Below are positions 1 through 9,968 of a stretch of DNA of 64,000 nucleotides, one piece after another; within the stretch, counting starts at the first letter, position 1, and the number at the start of each line of letters is the position of its first letter. A model generated the notes under the pieces. The model saw only the letters and a list, made by a program, of their open reading frames with translations. It was not told where the DNA came from and did no database searches. This DNA is from Streptomyces sp. SID12501 (GTDB taxonomy: Bacteria > Actinomycetota > Actinomycetes > Streptomycetales > Streptomycetaceae). The position numbers and the translations under genes were made by a program. Location of the stretch: NCBI RefSeq assembly GCF_010550245.1, contig NZ_JAAGLU010000033.1:52792-116791 (forward strand), given 5' to 3'.

Positions 1-344
1 CGACGGCCCTCGTCTCCGCCTCGCACCGCCGGATCATCGACCGGGTTCTGGCCTCCCTGGGCCCGCACCACTTCGCCCTGAGCATCGCGGGCGACGAGGT
101 GGAGCGTACGAAGCCCTACCCCGACCCCTATCTGATCGCCGCCGCGCGACTCGGCGCCGACCCGGCGAGATGCGCCGTCGTCGAGGACACGGCCACCGGG
201 GTCGCGGCTGCGGAGGCCGCCGGCTGCCACGTCGTGGCCGTGCCGTCGGTCGCGCCCATCGCCCCCGGCGCGCGCCGCACGATCGTGACCTCGCTGGAAG
301 AAGTCGACCTGCCCTTTCTGCACGGGCTGATGAGGAACGACTGA
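1..344 (+). CDS. HAD-superfamily phosphatase, C-terminal part (5' end outside window)
   Basis: The frame is open from the window edge, so only the last 114 residues are present. Motifs of a beta-phosphoglucomutase-type HAD hydrolase appear in order: motif II (ALVSAS), the motif III lysine in RTKPYPDPY, and the motif IV acidic pair in VVEDTATGV. These enzymes hydrolyse or transfer phosphate on small sugar phosphates through an N-terminal aspartate, which lies upstream of the window. The substrate cannot be deduced. The next gene on this strand starts about 490 bp downstream, so this is probably the end of its transcription unit. Confidence 0.85.
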   Translation, partial: TALVSASHRRIIDRVLASLGPHHFALSIAGDEVERTKPYPDPYLIAAARLGADPARCAVVEDTATGVAAAEAAGCHVVAVPSVAPIAPGARRTIVTSLEEVDLPFLHGLMRND

Positions 345-831
345 CGGCGAATGACTGATGGCAGCGGACTGATCACGGAAATGCGATGACGCGTTTACCG
401 AGTGTGCCCGATCGAATGCGGGATAACGCGCGGATGAACGGGCAGGTCATCAAATGAGAATTAAGGCCCTCTTCTGATCTCGTCGGTGGCGAATTCACGT
501 AAGCACTCTCAGCTCCGGGTGTGTGAGGTTCGCCACCCGACAGGGGCTCGACAAACGACAAGTGCCGTGTACATGCACCTCGTTCGAGAGCTCTCGGTGC
601 GCCCTTGTGTCCCGTTTGGGGAGAACCTGCGCGGAATCCTTCCACTGTCGGTTTTTTCGGTGCGTCCACACCCGGTTCCGCAGCGTGATGAGCCCCCAAC
701 TCCGGCTGCATGCGGGCCCCTCCGCGGTCCGGACTAATCTCGTTGGGAGAACATCGCCACAATCCCTCACCCGCGAGCACCACCCCACGCCCGCCGGGTC
801 CCTGGGATCGACAGCCTGGAGAACCCCGAGC
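345..831. other. Intergenic region, 487 bp, no gene supported
   Basis: No frame here shows convincing codon bias or a family motif. It presumably carries the promoter of the downstream binding-protein gene, whose likely ribosome site (GGAGA) lies at about 818-823. No clear -35/-10 pair or strong terminator hairpin was found. Confidence 0.5.
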
Positions 832-2436
832 ATGAACCGCAAGACTTTGGTGCTGCCGACAGTGGTCGGCCTGCTCGCTCCGGTGCTGGCCGCCTGCGGC
901 GGAGTGGACGGCGGGAGCAGCAGCGGCGACGCGATCGTCGTCGGCACCACGGACCGGTTCACCGCCTCGAAGGAGGCCCCGGCGCCGATCGACCCGGCCT
1001 ACGCCTACGACGTCGGCACCTGGAACATCCTGCGCCAGACCGTGCAGACCCTCATGGTCCAGCCGCGCGGCGACGGCGAACCGGTGCCCGAGGCCGCCGA
1101 GAAGTGCGGGTTCACGGACAGCGGCAACGAGCGCTACGTCTGCACCCTGCGCAAGGACCTCAAATTCTCCACCGGCGAGGCCGTCAAGGCGTCCGACGTG
1201 AAGTTCTCCATCGACCGGGCCCTGCGGATCCAGGCCGACAGCGGTGTGTTCGCCCTGCTGTCCACGATCGACACCGTCGAGACCAAGGGCGACCGCGAGG
1301 TCATCTTCCACCTCAAGACCGCCGACGCCACCTTCCCGTTCAAGCTGTCCACCCCGGTCGCGGGCATCATCAACCCGGACGACTACGACAAGGACAAGCT
1401 GCGGGACGGTTTCGACGTCGACGGCTCCGGCCCGTACACGCTCCACGCCGAGGTCAAGAACGACGAACTCGTCAAGGCCGTCTTCACCAAGAACTCGTAT
1501 TACAAGGGGCAGTTGACCCCCAAGAACGACAAGGTCGAAATGCGTTCCTTCGAGGACGCCGCGGCCATGGGCACCGCGCTCTCCAAGGGCGACATCGACC
1601 TGATGACCCGCACGATGTCCCCCGAGCAGATCAGGAAGCTCGACGAGGACTCGGCCGGCGACATCGACCTCGTTCAGATGCCCGGCCTCGAAATCCGCTA
1701 CCTCGCCTTCAACACCGACGCTCCGACGGTGAAGGTGAAAGCGGTCCGCCAGGCGATGGCCCAGATCATCAACCGCCCCGAACTCGTCTCCAAGGTGTAC
1801 GGCGACGAGGCCCAGCCGCTCTACTCGCTGGTCCCGGCCACCATCACCGGCCACTCGAACTCCTTCTTCAACAAGTACGGCGAGCCGAACGACATCAAGG
1901 CCAAAACCCTGATGGAGAGCGCCGGCATCACCACCCCGGTGAAACTGACCCTGCACTACACGACCGACCACTACGGCTCGGCCACCAAGCAGGAGTTCGA
2001 GGAACTGCAGAAGCAGCTCAACGCCAGCGGACTGTTCAAGGTCACCATCAAGGGCGCCCCCTGGGCCACCTTCCGCCCGGCCGAGAAGGAAGGCGACTAC
2101 GACGTCTACGGGATGGGCTGGTTCCCCGACTTCCCCGACGCCGACAACTACCTCGCGCCGTTCCTCGACAAGGACAACTTCCTCAACCTGCCGTACGCCA
2201 ACGCCAGGATCCGCGACAGCCTGATCCCCGAGTCCCGTCGCGAGGCCGACCGCCTGACGGCCTCCACGAGCCTCACGGACATCCAGGACATCGTTGCCGA
2301 CGACGTACCCGTGCTGCCGCTGTGGCAGGGCAACCAGTACATTGCCGCACGCGACGGCATCACCGGCGCCGAGTGGGCCCTCAACTCCTCGTCCACGCTC
2401 CAGCTCTGGGAGCTCGGCCGCGGTGTGACCAACTGA
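832..2436 (+). CDS. Peptide/nickel-type ABC transporter substrate-binding lipoprotein (SBP family 5)
   Basis: A 534-residue extracytoplasmic solute-binding protein that would capture oligopeptides or similar ligands for an ABC importer. The ATG start is chosen because it opens a lipoprotein signal peptide: basic MNRK, a hydrophobic stretch, then lipobox LAAC near residue 20. The mature part has the family 5 layout, including a segment of the GDYDVYGMGWFPDFPDADNY type near the C-terminus. The length is normal. A paralogue follows 85 bp downstream on the same strand, probably in one operon. No permease or ATPase gene lies in the window, so the partner must be encoded elsewhere. An extended upstream frame exists but lacks a signal peptide and is disregarded. 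Confidence 0.9.
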   Translation: MNRKTLVLPTVVGLLAPVLAACGGVDGGSSSGDAIVVGTTDRFTASKEAPAPIDPAYAYDVGTWNILRQTVQTLMVQPRGDGEPVPEAAEKCGFTDSGNERYVCTLRKDLKFSTGEAVKASDVKFSIDRALRIQADSGVFALLSTIDTVETKGDREVIFHLKTADATFPFKLSTPVAGIINPDDYDKDKLRDGFDVDGSGPYTLHAEVKNDELVKAVFTKNSYYKGQLTPKNDKVEMRSFEDAAAMGTALSKGDIDLMTRTMSPEQIRKLDEDSAGDIDLVQMPGLEIRYLAFNTDAPTVKVKAVRQAMAQIINRPELVSKVYGDEAQPLYSLVPATITGHSNSFFNKYGEPNDIKAKTLMESAGITTPVKLTLHYTTDHYGSATKQEFEELQKQLNASGLFKVTIKGAPWATFRPAEKEGDYDVYGMGWFPDFPDADNYLAPFLDKDNFLNLPYANARIRDSLIPESRREADRLTASTSLTDIQDIVADDVPVLPLWQGNQYIAARDGITGAEWALNSSSTLQLWELGRGVTN

Positions 2437-2521
2437 CCCGCACACCGGTCCGACGCACACATCCCGACCCGGGGCTGGGACGGCCCCGGGTATCCAAGAC
2501 CAGACGACAAGGCACTTCCAC

Positions 2522-4102
2522 GTGAACCTGCGCAACCAGTGGCCGGTCCTGCCCATCGTGGCGGGGCTGGCCTCCGGCCTGCTGACCGGCTGCGGCTCGG
2601 AGAACGGCGATCTGGGGTCCGGCGGCTCCACCGTGGTCATGGGGATGTCCGACGACGTCCTGGCGACCGACCCCGCCTCCGGCTACGACCCCGGCTCCTG
2701 GCTGTTGTTCAACAACGTCTTCCAGTCGTTGCTGAGCTTCCCCAACGGGGGCACCGAACCCCAGCCCGAGGCGGCCGAACAGTGCGCCTTCAGCGACGCG
2801 CAGACCAAGGTCTACAAGTGCACCCTGCGTGACGGCCTGAAGTTCAGCAACGGTGACGCGCTCACCTCGGAGGACGTGAAGTTCTCCTTCGACCGCATGC
2901 TGAAGATCAACGACGATGCCGGCCCCGCGATCATGTTCCCGATGCTCGGCTCGGTGGACACCCCGAACGAGAAGACCGTCGTCTTCAACCTCAAGGTGCC
3001 CGACGCCACCTTCCCCAGCAAGATCGCCTCCGGCGCGGGCTCGATCGTCGACCACCGGCAGTACGACGAGGACGGCCTGCGCAAGGACGGCGAAGCCGTC
3101 GGCTCCGGCCCCTACAAGCTCGACTCGTTCGGCGACGACAGCGCGGTCTTCTCCGTCAACCCGAACTACAAGGGCACCGCCGAGGTCCAGAACTCCGGCG
3201 TCACCCTCAAGTTCTTCCACGGCGACCAGACCGAGCTGAAGCAGGCGATCGTCGACAAGGACATCGACATCGCCTACCGAGGCCTCAACGCCGGCGACAT
3301 AACCGACATCGAGAACGACAGCGGCAACGAGGGCATCGACGTCGTCGAGGGCACCAGCGCCGAGGTCCAGCACCTCGTCTTCAACATGAACGACCCGGTC
3401 GCCGGAAAGATCGGCGTACGCAAGGCCATCGCCTATCTCCTCGACCGCGAAGCCCTTGTCAACCAGGTCTACGAGGACACGGCGACCCCCCTCTACTCGA
3501 TCATCCCGGCCGGCATAGCCGGTCACAACACCGCCTTCTTCGACACCTACGGCGCCCGCCCCTCCAAGGCCAAGGCTCAGGCGGCGCTCCAGGCCGACGG
3601 CATCACCAGCAGGGTCAAGCTGACCCTCTGGTCGACCCCGTCCCGCTACGGCCCCGCCACCGACGACGAGTTCAAGGCCATCGCCGAGCAGCTCAACGCC
3701 AGCGGCCTGTTCGAGGCGACCGTCAAGTCCGTCCCCTTCGCGCAGTACGAGAAGGACATCGAGGCCGGCAAGTACGGCGTCTACGTGAAGGGCTGGGTGC
3801 CGGACTACCCCGACGCCGACAACTTCACCGCCCCCTTCTTCGGCCAGGGCAACGTACTCGGCAACAACTTCACCAACAGCACCATCACCGACACCCTGAT
3901 CCCCGGCACCGCCGCCCAGAGCGACCGCGGCGCGACCGACGCGGACTTCGGTGAACTCCAGGACATCGTCGCCAAGGAGGTCCCCGTCCTCCCCATCTGG
4001 CAGGCCAAGCAGTACGCCGTCGTCCGCGACAACGTCTACGGCCTGGAGTACTGCCTCGACGCCTCGACCGTCTTCCGCTTCTGGGAGATCAACAAGGGCT
4101 GA
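2522..4102 (+). CDS. Peptide/nickel-type ABC transporter substrate-binding lipoprotein (SBP family 5), second copy
   Basis: A 526-residue paralogue of the preceding gene, with collinear segments such as TLRDGLKFSNGD, SSGPYKL-like and GVYVKGWVPDYPDADN. The start is GTG and leads directly into a signal peptide with lipobox LTGC near residue 24, so the mature protein should be membrane-anchored outside the cell. The 85-bp gap to the upstream copy and a strong hairpin just downstream suggest a two-gene transcript. The two copies have diverged clearly, so different ligands are possible. No membrane or ATPase component is adjacent. Confidence 0.9.
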   Translation: MNLRNQWPVLPIVAGLASGLLTGCGSENGDLGSGGSTVVMGMSDDVLATDPASGYDPGSWLLFNNVFQSLLSFPNGGTEPQPEAAEQCAFSDAQTKVYKCTLRDGLKFSNGDALTSEDVKFSFDRMLKINDDAGPAIMFPMLGSVDTPNEKTVVFNLKVPDATFPSKIASGAGSIVDHRQYDEDGLRKDGEAVGSGPYKLDSFGDDSAVFSVNPNYKGTAEVQNSGVTLKFFHGDQTELKQAIVDKDIDIAYRGLNAGDITDIENDSGNEGIDVVEGTSAEVQHLVFNMNDPVAGKIGVRKAIAYLLDREALVNQVYEDTATPLYSIIPAGIAGHNTAFFDTYGARPSKAKAQAALQADGITSRVKLTLWSTPSRYGPATDDEFKAIAEQLNASGLFEATVKSVPFAQYEKDIEAGKYGVYVKGWVPDYPDADNFTAPFFGQGNVLGNNFTNSTITDTLIPGTAAQSDRGATDADFGELQDIVAKEVPVLPIWQAKQYAVVRDNVYGLEYCLDASTVFRFWEINKG

Positions 4103-4115
4103 CGCCGGCCGCAAA

Positions 4116-4167
4116 ACGCATGAGGGCGCCCCTGCCGTTCCGGAACGGCAGGGGCGCCCTCATGCGT
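4116..4167. terminator. Bidirectional terminator between convergent genes
   Basis: A perfect inverted repeat with 26-nt arms and no unpaired loop bases lies between the binding-protein gene (+) and the response-regulator gene (-). It can stop transcription from both sides. The real hairpin must open a few central pairs. Confidence 0.85.
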
Positions 4168-4197
4168 GCACACGTACAACACGTACACACCGCCCGG

Positions 4198-4869
4198 CTA
4201 CTGCGCGCCGGGACGCACCAGCCCGCTCTCGTACGCGTACACCGCGGCCTGCACCCGGTCGCGCAGCCCCAGCTTGGTCAGCACATGCCCGACATGCGTC
4301 TTGACCGTCGTCTCGCTGACGAAGAGATCAGCGGCGACCTCCGCGTTCGACAGCCCCCGCGCCACCAGCTTCAGCACCTCGACCTCACGCTCGGTCAACG
4401 TGTTCAGCGCGTCCGGCACGGGCTCGTCACCCGACGGCAGATGCCCGGCGTACTTGTCCAGCAGGCGACGCGTGATGCTCGGCGCGAGCATCGCCTCGCC
4501 CGAGGCCACCACCCGGATCGCCTGCACCAGCTCGTTCGCCGGCGCGTCCTTCAGGAGGAAGCCGCTGGCACCCGCCCGTAGCGCCTCCACCACGTACTCG
4601 TCGAGGTCGAAGGTCGTCAGCACCAGCACCTTCGCGGGCCCGTCCCGCCCCGGCCCGGTGATCTGCCGAGTCGCCTCCACACCGTCCATCCGCGGCATAC
4701 GGATGTCCATCAGAACCACATCGGGCTGCAGGGCACGCACCTGGTCGATCGCCTGAAGACCGTCTCCGGCCTCGCCGACAACCGCGATGTCCTGCTCGGC
4801 CTCCAGAATCATCCGGAACCCGGTACGCAGCAGCGGCTGGTCGTCGACCAGTAGGACACGGATGGCCAC
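4198..4869 (-). CDS. NarL/LuxR-family response regulator (orphan)
   Basis: A 223-residue two-component regulator. The receiver domain (about 1-125) has the acidic pair in LLVDDQP, the phosphoacceptor aspartate in VVLMDIRMP (about D54), the conserved threonine in VLTTFD and the lysine in LLKDAP. The C-terminal LuxR-type helix-turn-helix (about 150-215) carries LTEREVEVLKLVARGLSNAE and VKTHV. No histidine kinase gene adjoins it in the window, so the partner kinase is unknown. Upstream on the same strand lies the RecB-type nuclease gene, 132 bp away. The shared 26-bp-arm hairpin ends its transcript. Confidence 0.92.
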   Translation of the reverse strand: MAIRVLLVDDQPLLRTGFRMILEAEQDIAVVGEAGDGLQAIDQVRALQPDVVLMDIRMPRMDGVEATRQITGPGRDGPAKVLVLTTFDLDEYVVEALRAGASGFLLKDAPANELVQAIRVVASGEAMLAPSITRRLLDKYAGHLPSGDEPVPDALNTLTEREVEVLKLVARGLSNAEVAADLFVSETTVKTHVGHVLTKLGLRDRVQAAVYAYESGLVRPGAQ

Positions 4870-5001
4870 GTAAGTCTCCTTCGCTCGTCAGCCCCATTCT
4901 GCCCTGTGCGCCACCGCGTCCCCGAAGGGGCGCGAGGCTGTATCGATCTGCGGCTCCGCCGCGAGTGGGGGAGCGACCAATCCCCACCAACCCGCAGGTG
5001 A

Positions 5002-5880
<879 letters not shown>

Positions 5881-5887
5881 GACGACG

Positions 5888-5910
5888 ACCATACGGCCCG
5901 CCACTGACAG
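5888..5910 (-). promoter_or_regulatory. RecA-NDp-type DNA-damage promoter of the RecB-family nuclease
   Basis: On the minus strand the sequence reads CTGTCAGTG, 8 nt, TATGGT. This fits the LexA-independent damage promoter TTGTCRGTG-N8-TAnnnT at every fixed position except the first T. The -10 box is followed by 7 nt and then ATG. The known activator of such promoters is PafBC, encoded at 21.8-23.8 kb. Confidence 0.7.
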
Positions 5911-6059
5911 TGACCCAGCCACCGCCACGCCCAGGCCACAACACCCCGGCGAACACAGGGGGTGCCGGGGCGGAACACGTCGCGACGGCCGCATACCATC
6001 GACCCGAGGCCCTTCCGCCCCGGAGCGGAAAAGGGAGACGTATCCGACAAGGGGACACC

Positions 6060-7523
6060 GTGGACGAGAGCGGCGGGAGCGGACAGCCGCGCTCCGGCAA
6101 CGACCAGTCGACCGACCGCCACACCGGCGGTACGGCGTCGACCACCGACCCCACACACGCCGAACCCACGACGACCGGCACCCGAGTCGCGGAGACCGGG
6201 AAACCCGACGCGGAGCCGGAACCCACACGGACCGACGAGCATACCGACACCGACGAACCGGCCACCCCGGAACCGGCGGAAGCCACTGAAACCGACGAGG
6301 CCGCCGACAGCCCCGGCCGCACAGGCGCCACGCCCCGCCTCGCCAAGTCCCGTGTCCCTCGCAGGCCCAAGGACCCCGGCGGCGGCCTCCTCATGGGACG
6401 GCCCTTCGGCGTACCCGTCTACGTCGCCCCCAGCTGGTTCCTCGTCGCCGCCCTCATCACCTGGGTCTTCGGCGGCCAGCTGGACCGCGTACTGCCCGAA
6501 CTCGGCGCCGTCCGCTACCTCGTCTCCCTCTTCTTCGCGGTCGCCTTCTACGCCTCCGTCCTCGTCCACGAACTCGCCCACACCGTTGCCGCCCTCCGCT
6601 TCAAACTCCCGGTACGCCGCATCCAGCTCCAGTTCTTCGGCGGCGTCTCCGAGATCGAGAAGGAGTCCGAGACCCCCGGCCGCGAATTCGTCCTCGCCTT
6701 CGTCGGTCCGCTTCTGTCCCTGATCCTCGCGGGCGTCTTCTACATCGCCCTCCAGACCGTCGAACCCGGAACCGTCCCCGGCGTCCTGCTGGCCGGCCTC
6801 ATGATCTCCAACCTCATCGTGGCCGCCTTCAACCTCCTGCCCGGTCTGCCCCTCGACGGCGGCCGCATGCTCCGCGCCGTCGTCTGGAAGATCACCGGCA
6901 AACCCATGACCGGCACGATCGCCGCCGCCTGGGTCGGCCGAGCCCTCGCCGTCTCCGTCCTCATCGGACTCCCGCTGCTCACCCAGTCCGGCGCCCTCGG
7001 CTCCACCGCCGAGGACAGCGTCGGCATGGACACCGTCACCGACGCCCTGCTCGCCGCGATCCTCGCAGCGATCATCTGGACCGGCGCCGGCAACAGCCTC
7101 CGTATGGCCCGCCTGCGCGAACACCTCCCGGAGCTGCGCGCCCGCAACCTCACCCGCCGTGCCGTCCCCGTCGAGACCAACACCCCTCTCTCCGAGGCCC
7201 TGCGCCGCGCCAACGACGCCGGGGCCCGCGCCCTCGTCGTCGTCGACCCCGAAGGAGAACCCCTCTCCCTCGTCCGCGAGGCCGCCATCGTCGGCGTACC
7301 CGAACACCGCCGCCCCTGGGTCTCCGTCAGCGGCCTGGCCCAGGACCTCACCGACGGCATGCGGGTCTCCGCGGAACTCTCCGGCGAGGAACTCCTCGAC
7401 GCCCTGCGCGCGACCCCCGCCACCGAATACCTGGTCGTGGAGGATTCCGGCGAGATCTACGGAGTCCTCTCGGCGGCCGACGTGGAGCGCGCCTTCGTGA
7501 AGGCGATGGCCCGCCCGAACTAG
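6060..7523 (+). CDS. Site-2-type M50 metalloprotease with CBS domains
   Basis: A 487-residue intramembrane zinc protease. The GTG start follows an AGGGGAC-like ribosome site. Residues 1-110 are a Thr/Pro/Glu-rich, probably disordered cytoplasmic segment. The membrane core has the zinc motif HELAH (170-174) and the third-ligand motif in NLLPGLPLDGGRML, with several hydrophobic segments around them. The C-terminal about 130 residues look like a CBS pair. Such proteases cleave membrane-bound anti-sigma factors or other membrane proteins; the substrate is not evident. The gene is divergent from the RecB-type nuclease and 93 bp upstream of trmI. Confidence 0.9.
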   Translation: MDESGGSGQPRSGNDQSTDRHTGGTASTTDPTHAEPTTTGTRVAETGKPDAEPEPTRTDEHTDTDEPATPEPAEATETDEAADSPGRTGATPRLAKSRVPRRPKDPGGGLLMGRPFGVPVYVAPSWFLVAALITWVFGGQLDRVLPELGAVRYLVSLFFAVAFYASVLVHELAHTVAALRFKLPVRRIQLQFFGGVSEIEKESETPGREFVLAFVGPLLSLILAGVFYIALQTVEPGTVPGVLLAGLMISNLIVAAFNLLPGLPLDGGRMLRAVVWKITGKPMTGTIAAAWVGRALAVSVLIGLPLLTQSGALGSTAEDSVGMDTVTDALLAAILAAIIWTGAGNSLRMARLREHLPELRARNLTRRAVPVETNTPLSEALRRANDAGARALVVVDPEGEPLSLVREAAIVGVPEHRRPWVSVSGLAQDLTDGMRVSAELSGEELLDALRATPATEYLVVEDSGEIYGVLSAADVERAFVKAMARPN

Positions 7524-7604
7524 AGCACGACTCTCCGCGAGGGTCACTCCCGAAGCCGGTCCCGCACCCGCAACCCGATGGTCAGCGGTCCTCGGCAACA
7601 CCGG

Positions 7605-7616
7605 TAGGCTCTTCAC
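7605..7616 (+). promoter_or_regulatory. Putative -10 box for a leaderless trmI transcript
   Basis: TAGGCT at 7605-7610 lies 6 nt before the ATG of trmI, and no Shine-Dalgarno sequence is visible. This geometry puts the transcription start at or next to the A of ATG. The -35 region is weak, so this is inference. Confidence 0.4.
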
Positions 7617-8519
7617 ATGTCCGAACCGACCGGTGCCGCCCGCAGGCGCGGGCCCTTCAAGGTCGGGGACCAGGTTCAGCTGACCGACCCCAAGGGCCGC
7701 CACTACACGTTCACGCTCGAAGCCGGAAAGAACTTTCACACCCACAAAGGTTCTTTCCCGCACGACGAGCTGATCGGCGCACCCGAGGGCAGCGTTGTCC
7801 GCACCACCGGAAACGTCGCCTACCTCGCGCTGCGCCCCCTGCTCCCCGACTACGTCCTGTCCATGCCCCGCGGCGCCGCCGTGGTCTACCCCAAGGACGC
7901 GGGGCAGATCCTCGCCTTCGCCGACATCTTCCCCGGCGCACGCGTCGTCGAAGCGGGCGTAGGCTCCGGCTCGCTCAGCAGCTTCCTGCTGCGCGCCATC
8001 GGCGACCAGGGCATGCTGCACTCCTACGAGCGCCGCGAGGACTTCGCCGAAATCGCCCAGCAGAACGTCGAGCGCTACTTCGGCGGCCCCCACCCCGCCT
8101 GGCAGCTCACCGTCGGCGACCTCCAGGACAACCTGAGCGACACCGAGGTCGACCGCGTCGTCCTCGACATGCTCGCCCCCTGGGAATGCCTGGAGGCCGT
8201 CTCCAAGGCGCTCGTCCCCGGCGGCATCGTCTGCTGCTACGTCGCGACCACCACCCAGCTCGCCCGGACCGTCGAGTCCATCCGCGAGATCGGCTGCTTC
8301 AACGAGCCGAGCGCCTGGGAGTCGATGGTCCGCAACTGGCACATCGAGGGCCTCGCCGTCCGCCCCGACCATCGCATGATCGGCCACACCGGCTTCCTGC
8401 TCACCGCCCGCCGCCTCGCCGACGGCGTCGAGCCGCCCATGCGCCGCCGCCGCCCCTCCAAGGGCTCCTACGGCGAGGACTACACCGGCCCCAACGCCGA
8501 CGGCGGCAACGGCCGCTGA
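7617..8519 (+). CDS. trmI: tRNA (adenine(58)-N1)-methyltransferase TrmI
   Basis: A 300-residue SAM-dependent enzyme that methylates A58 in the T-loop of tRNA. The N-terminal GPFKVGDQVQLTDPKGRHY beta domain and the Rossmann motif I (VVEAGVGSGSLS) are typical, as are the later VDRVVLDMLAPWE and GGIVCCYVATTTQ segments. Actinobacterial TrmI genes sit next to the proteasome locus, as here. The ATG has no visible ribosome site but does have a nearby -10 box, so a leaderless message is likely. A 14-bp perfect hairpin terminates the gene. Confidence 0.95.
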   Translation: MSEPTGAARRRGPFKVGDQVQLTDPKGRHYTFTLEAGKNFHTHKGSFPHDELIGAPEGSVVRTTGNVAYLALRPLLPDYVLSMPRGAAVVYPKDAGQILAFADIFPGARVVEAGVGSGSLSSFLLRAIGDQGMLHSYERREDFAEIAQQNVERYFGGPHPAWQLTVGDLQDNLSDTEVDRVVLDMLAPWECLEAVSKALVPGGIVCCYVATTTQLARTVESIREIGCFNEPSAWESMVRNWHIEGLAVRPDHRMIGHTGFLLTARRLADGVEPPMRRRRPSKGSYGEDYTGPNADGGNGR

Positions 8520-8540
8520 CCGCGTCAACGCACCGACACC

Positions 8541-8578
8541 GTGGCCGGGTTCCCGCAGCACACCGGGAACCCGGCCAC
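8541..8578 (+). terminator. Terminator after trmI
   Basis: A perfect 14-bp stem with a 10-nt loop starts 22 bp after the trmI stop codon and is followed by a short AAC/TTT-containing stretch. Confidence 0.8.
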
Positions 8579-8714
8579 AACACTTTCCCGTTGACGCCAC
8601 AACGGCACCGGTGCTGCCACCGAACACCGCTCACCCCGCCGTTCCCCCGCACTGTGACGTGTGGCACTATGCGGGACACCCCACCGGCACAGCCCTCCAC
8701 GGGAGACACTCCGA

Positions 8715-9290
8715 GTGCAGCAATCCGCCGTCCCGGAACTGGCACACACGCACACCCGCCCCATCCACTGGCTCGCCACGGCCACCGCCCTCGCCGGCGT
8801 CGTCGCCCTCTCCTCCGCGCTCCAGCCGGGCTCCGCCACCGCGGCCCAGGCAGCCGGCCCCGCAGGCAGACCCGCCGCGGCCGCAGCACCCCCCGACCCC
8901 ACCGGAGTCGACTTCCCCCTGAAGTGCGGCCCGCTCCCGATCCTCGTACAGGACAAGGCCACCGGAGACCTCGACGGCGACGGCAGACCCGAAACGGTCG
9001 CCTCCGTACGCTGCGACGCCGGCTCCGGCACCCCGCCCAACGGGGTGTACGTCCTCACCCGGGCCGCCGACGCCGGGCAGCCGCGCATCGTCGCGACCCT
9101 CGTCGACCCCAAGGACCTTCTCACCGTCACGGACCTGACCGTCAGTGACGGCGCGGTGACAGCCACCCTCCTCGGCTACTCGTCCCTCGACGTCCCCCGG
9201 TGCTGCCCCGACGTCGACGAGCGCGCCAAGTGGCAGTGGAAGAACGGCTCGTTCCTCCGCTCGACACCCGCCGGCGCACAGAGCGTGTGA
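8715..9290 (+). CDS. Secreted hypothetical protein
   Basis: A 191-residue protein with a GTG start placed 8 nt after GGGAGA; an alternative ATG at 8661 is possible. A Sec-type signal peptide is visible (RPIHWLATATALAGVVALSS, then small residues up to about residue 45). The mature region holds a DLDGDGRPETVASVRC motif, an EF-hand-like calcium-binding loop as in FG-GAP/VCBS repeats, and four cysteines including an adjacent pair. The function is unknown. It stands between trmI (+) and a ferredoxin gene (-), a conserved Streptomyces neighbourhood. Confidence 0.75.
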   Translation: MQQSAVPELAHTHTRPIHWLATATALAGVVALSSALQPGSATAAQAAGPAGRPAAAAAPPDPTGVDFPLKCGPLPILVQDKATGDLDGDGRPETVASVRCDAGSGTPPNGVYVLTRAADAGQPRIVATLVDPKDLLTVTDLTVSDGAVTATLLGYSSLDVPRCCPDVDERAKWQWKNGSFLRSTPAGAQSV

Positions 9291-9409
9291 ACACGGGAAC
9301 AATTGATCGACCGGTAATCGTGGAACGTACGTACGACCGCGCTCCTGTGAGAAACCGGACAGTGGCGAGTGTGTGAATCAGCCGGCGGTGGCGCGGAGTG
9401 GTCGGACCA

Positions 9410-9709
9410 TCACTCCGCGTCCGGGCCGAAAACCTCGACCCTGTCCGAAACTCGACGTACGTGAATACAGTCGCCCGGACACTCCTTCGCGGAGTCCACC
9501 ACATCTGTCAGCAGCGGCAGCGGTACCGGTGTCGTCGCCCCCGGGGCCTGCAACAACTCGTCCCCGGGGCTCTTCACGTACGCCAGCCCGTCGATGTCCA
9601 GCTCGAACACCTCCGGCGCGTACTGGACACAGATTCCGTCCCCTGTGCACAGGTCCTGGTCGATCCAGACCTCCAACGCCTCACCGTCGGCCACGGACTC
9701 CTCCTGCAC
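9410..9709 (-). CDS. Ferredoxin (3Fe-4S type)
   Basis: A 99-residue small electron carrier. The cluster motif is CTGDGIC, with Asp where a 4Fe-4S ferredoxin has the third Cys, plus CPGDC, which suggests a 3Fe-4S cluster. The GTG at 9709 is preferred over the one at 9715 because AGGAG lies 8 nt before it and only 2 nt before the other. The redox partner is unknown. It is divergent from the Mpa/ARC gene with a 259-bp shared upstream region. A ferredoxin beside the proteasomal ATPase is a recurring Streptomyces arrangement. Confidence 0.88.
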   Translation of the reverse strand: MQEESVADGEALEVWIDQDLCTGDGICVQYAPEVFELDIDGLAYVKSPGDELLQAPGATTPVPLPLLTDVVDSAKECPGDCIHVRRVSDRVEVFGPDAE

Positions 9710-9968
9710 GGTCACATCTCCTGCCGTTTCTGTCCCGAGCAAGACAATCCGACGGCAAGTCGGCCCAGCTCTGACGGGTGTTGAACACTTCGACCCTACC
9801 TCCGGCCGCTTCCCAATCATGTTCTGTGGGTATCCCCCTGGCGTGAGGGAGAGCGCAAGGGTGAAGATCGGACACACCTCTAGAGTCTTTGTGATCTAGG
9901 GGTTTCAATCGACACCCACCCAGGTAGGGTCTGGAAGCGTCCAGCTCCCCTTGGAGGAGGTGAGGACC

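Noticed and set aside
480..502. TCGTCGGTG upstream of the first binding-protein gene as a further RecA-NDp site
   Set aside because: The second base is wrong and the hexamer 8 nt later is ACGTAA, not TAnnnT.
373..2640. A 755-codon minus-strand frame opposite the first binding-protein gene
   Set aside because: It mirrors the coding frame of a clear lipoprotein gene, lacks any family motif and has the Val/Gly/Leu-rich composition of GC-driven antisense frames.
2381..4114. A 577-codon minus-strand frame opposite the second binding-protein gene
   Set aside because: Same reason; it also crosses both paralogues and the intergenic gap.
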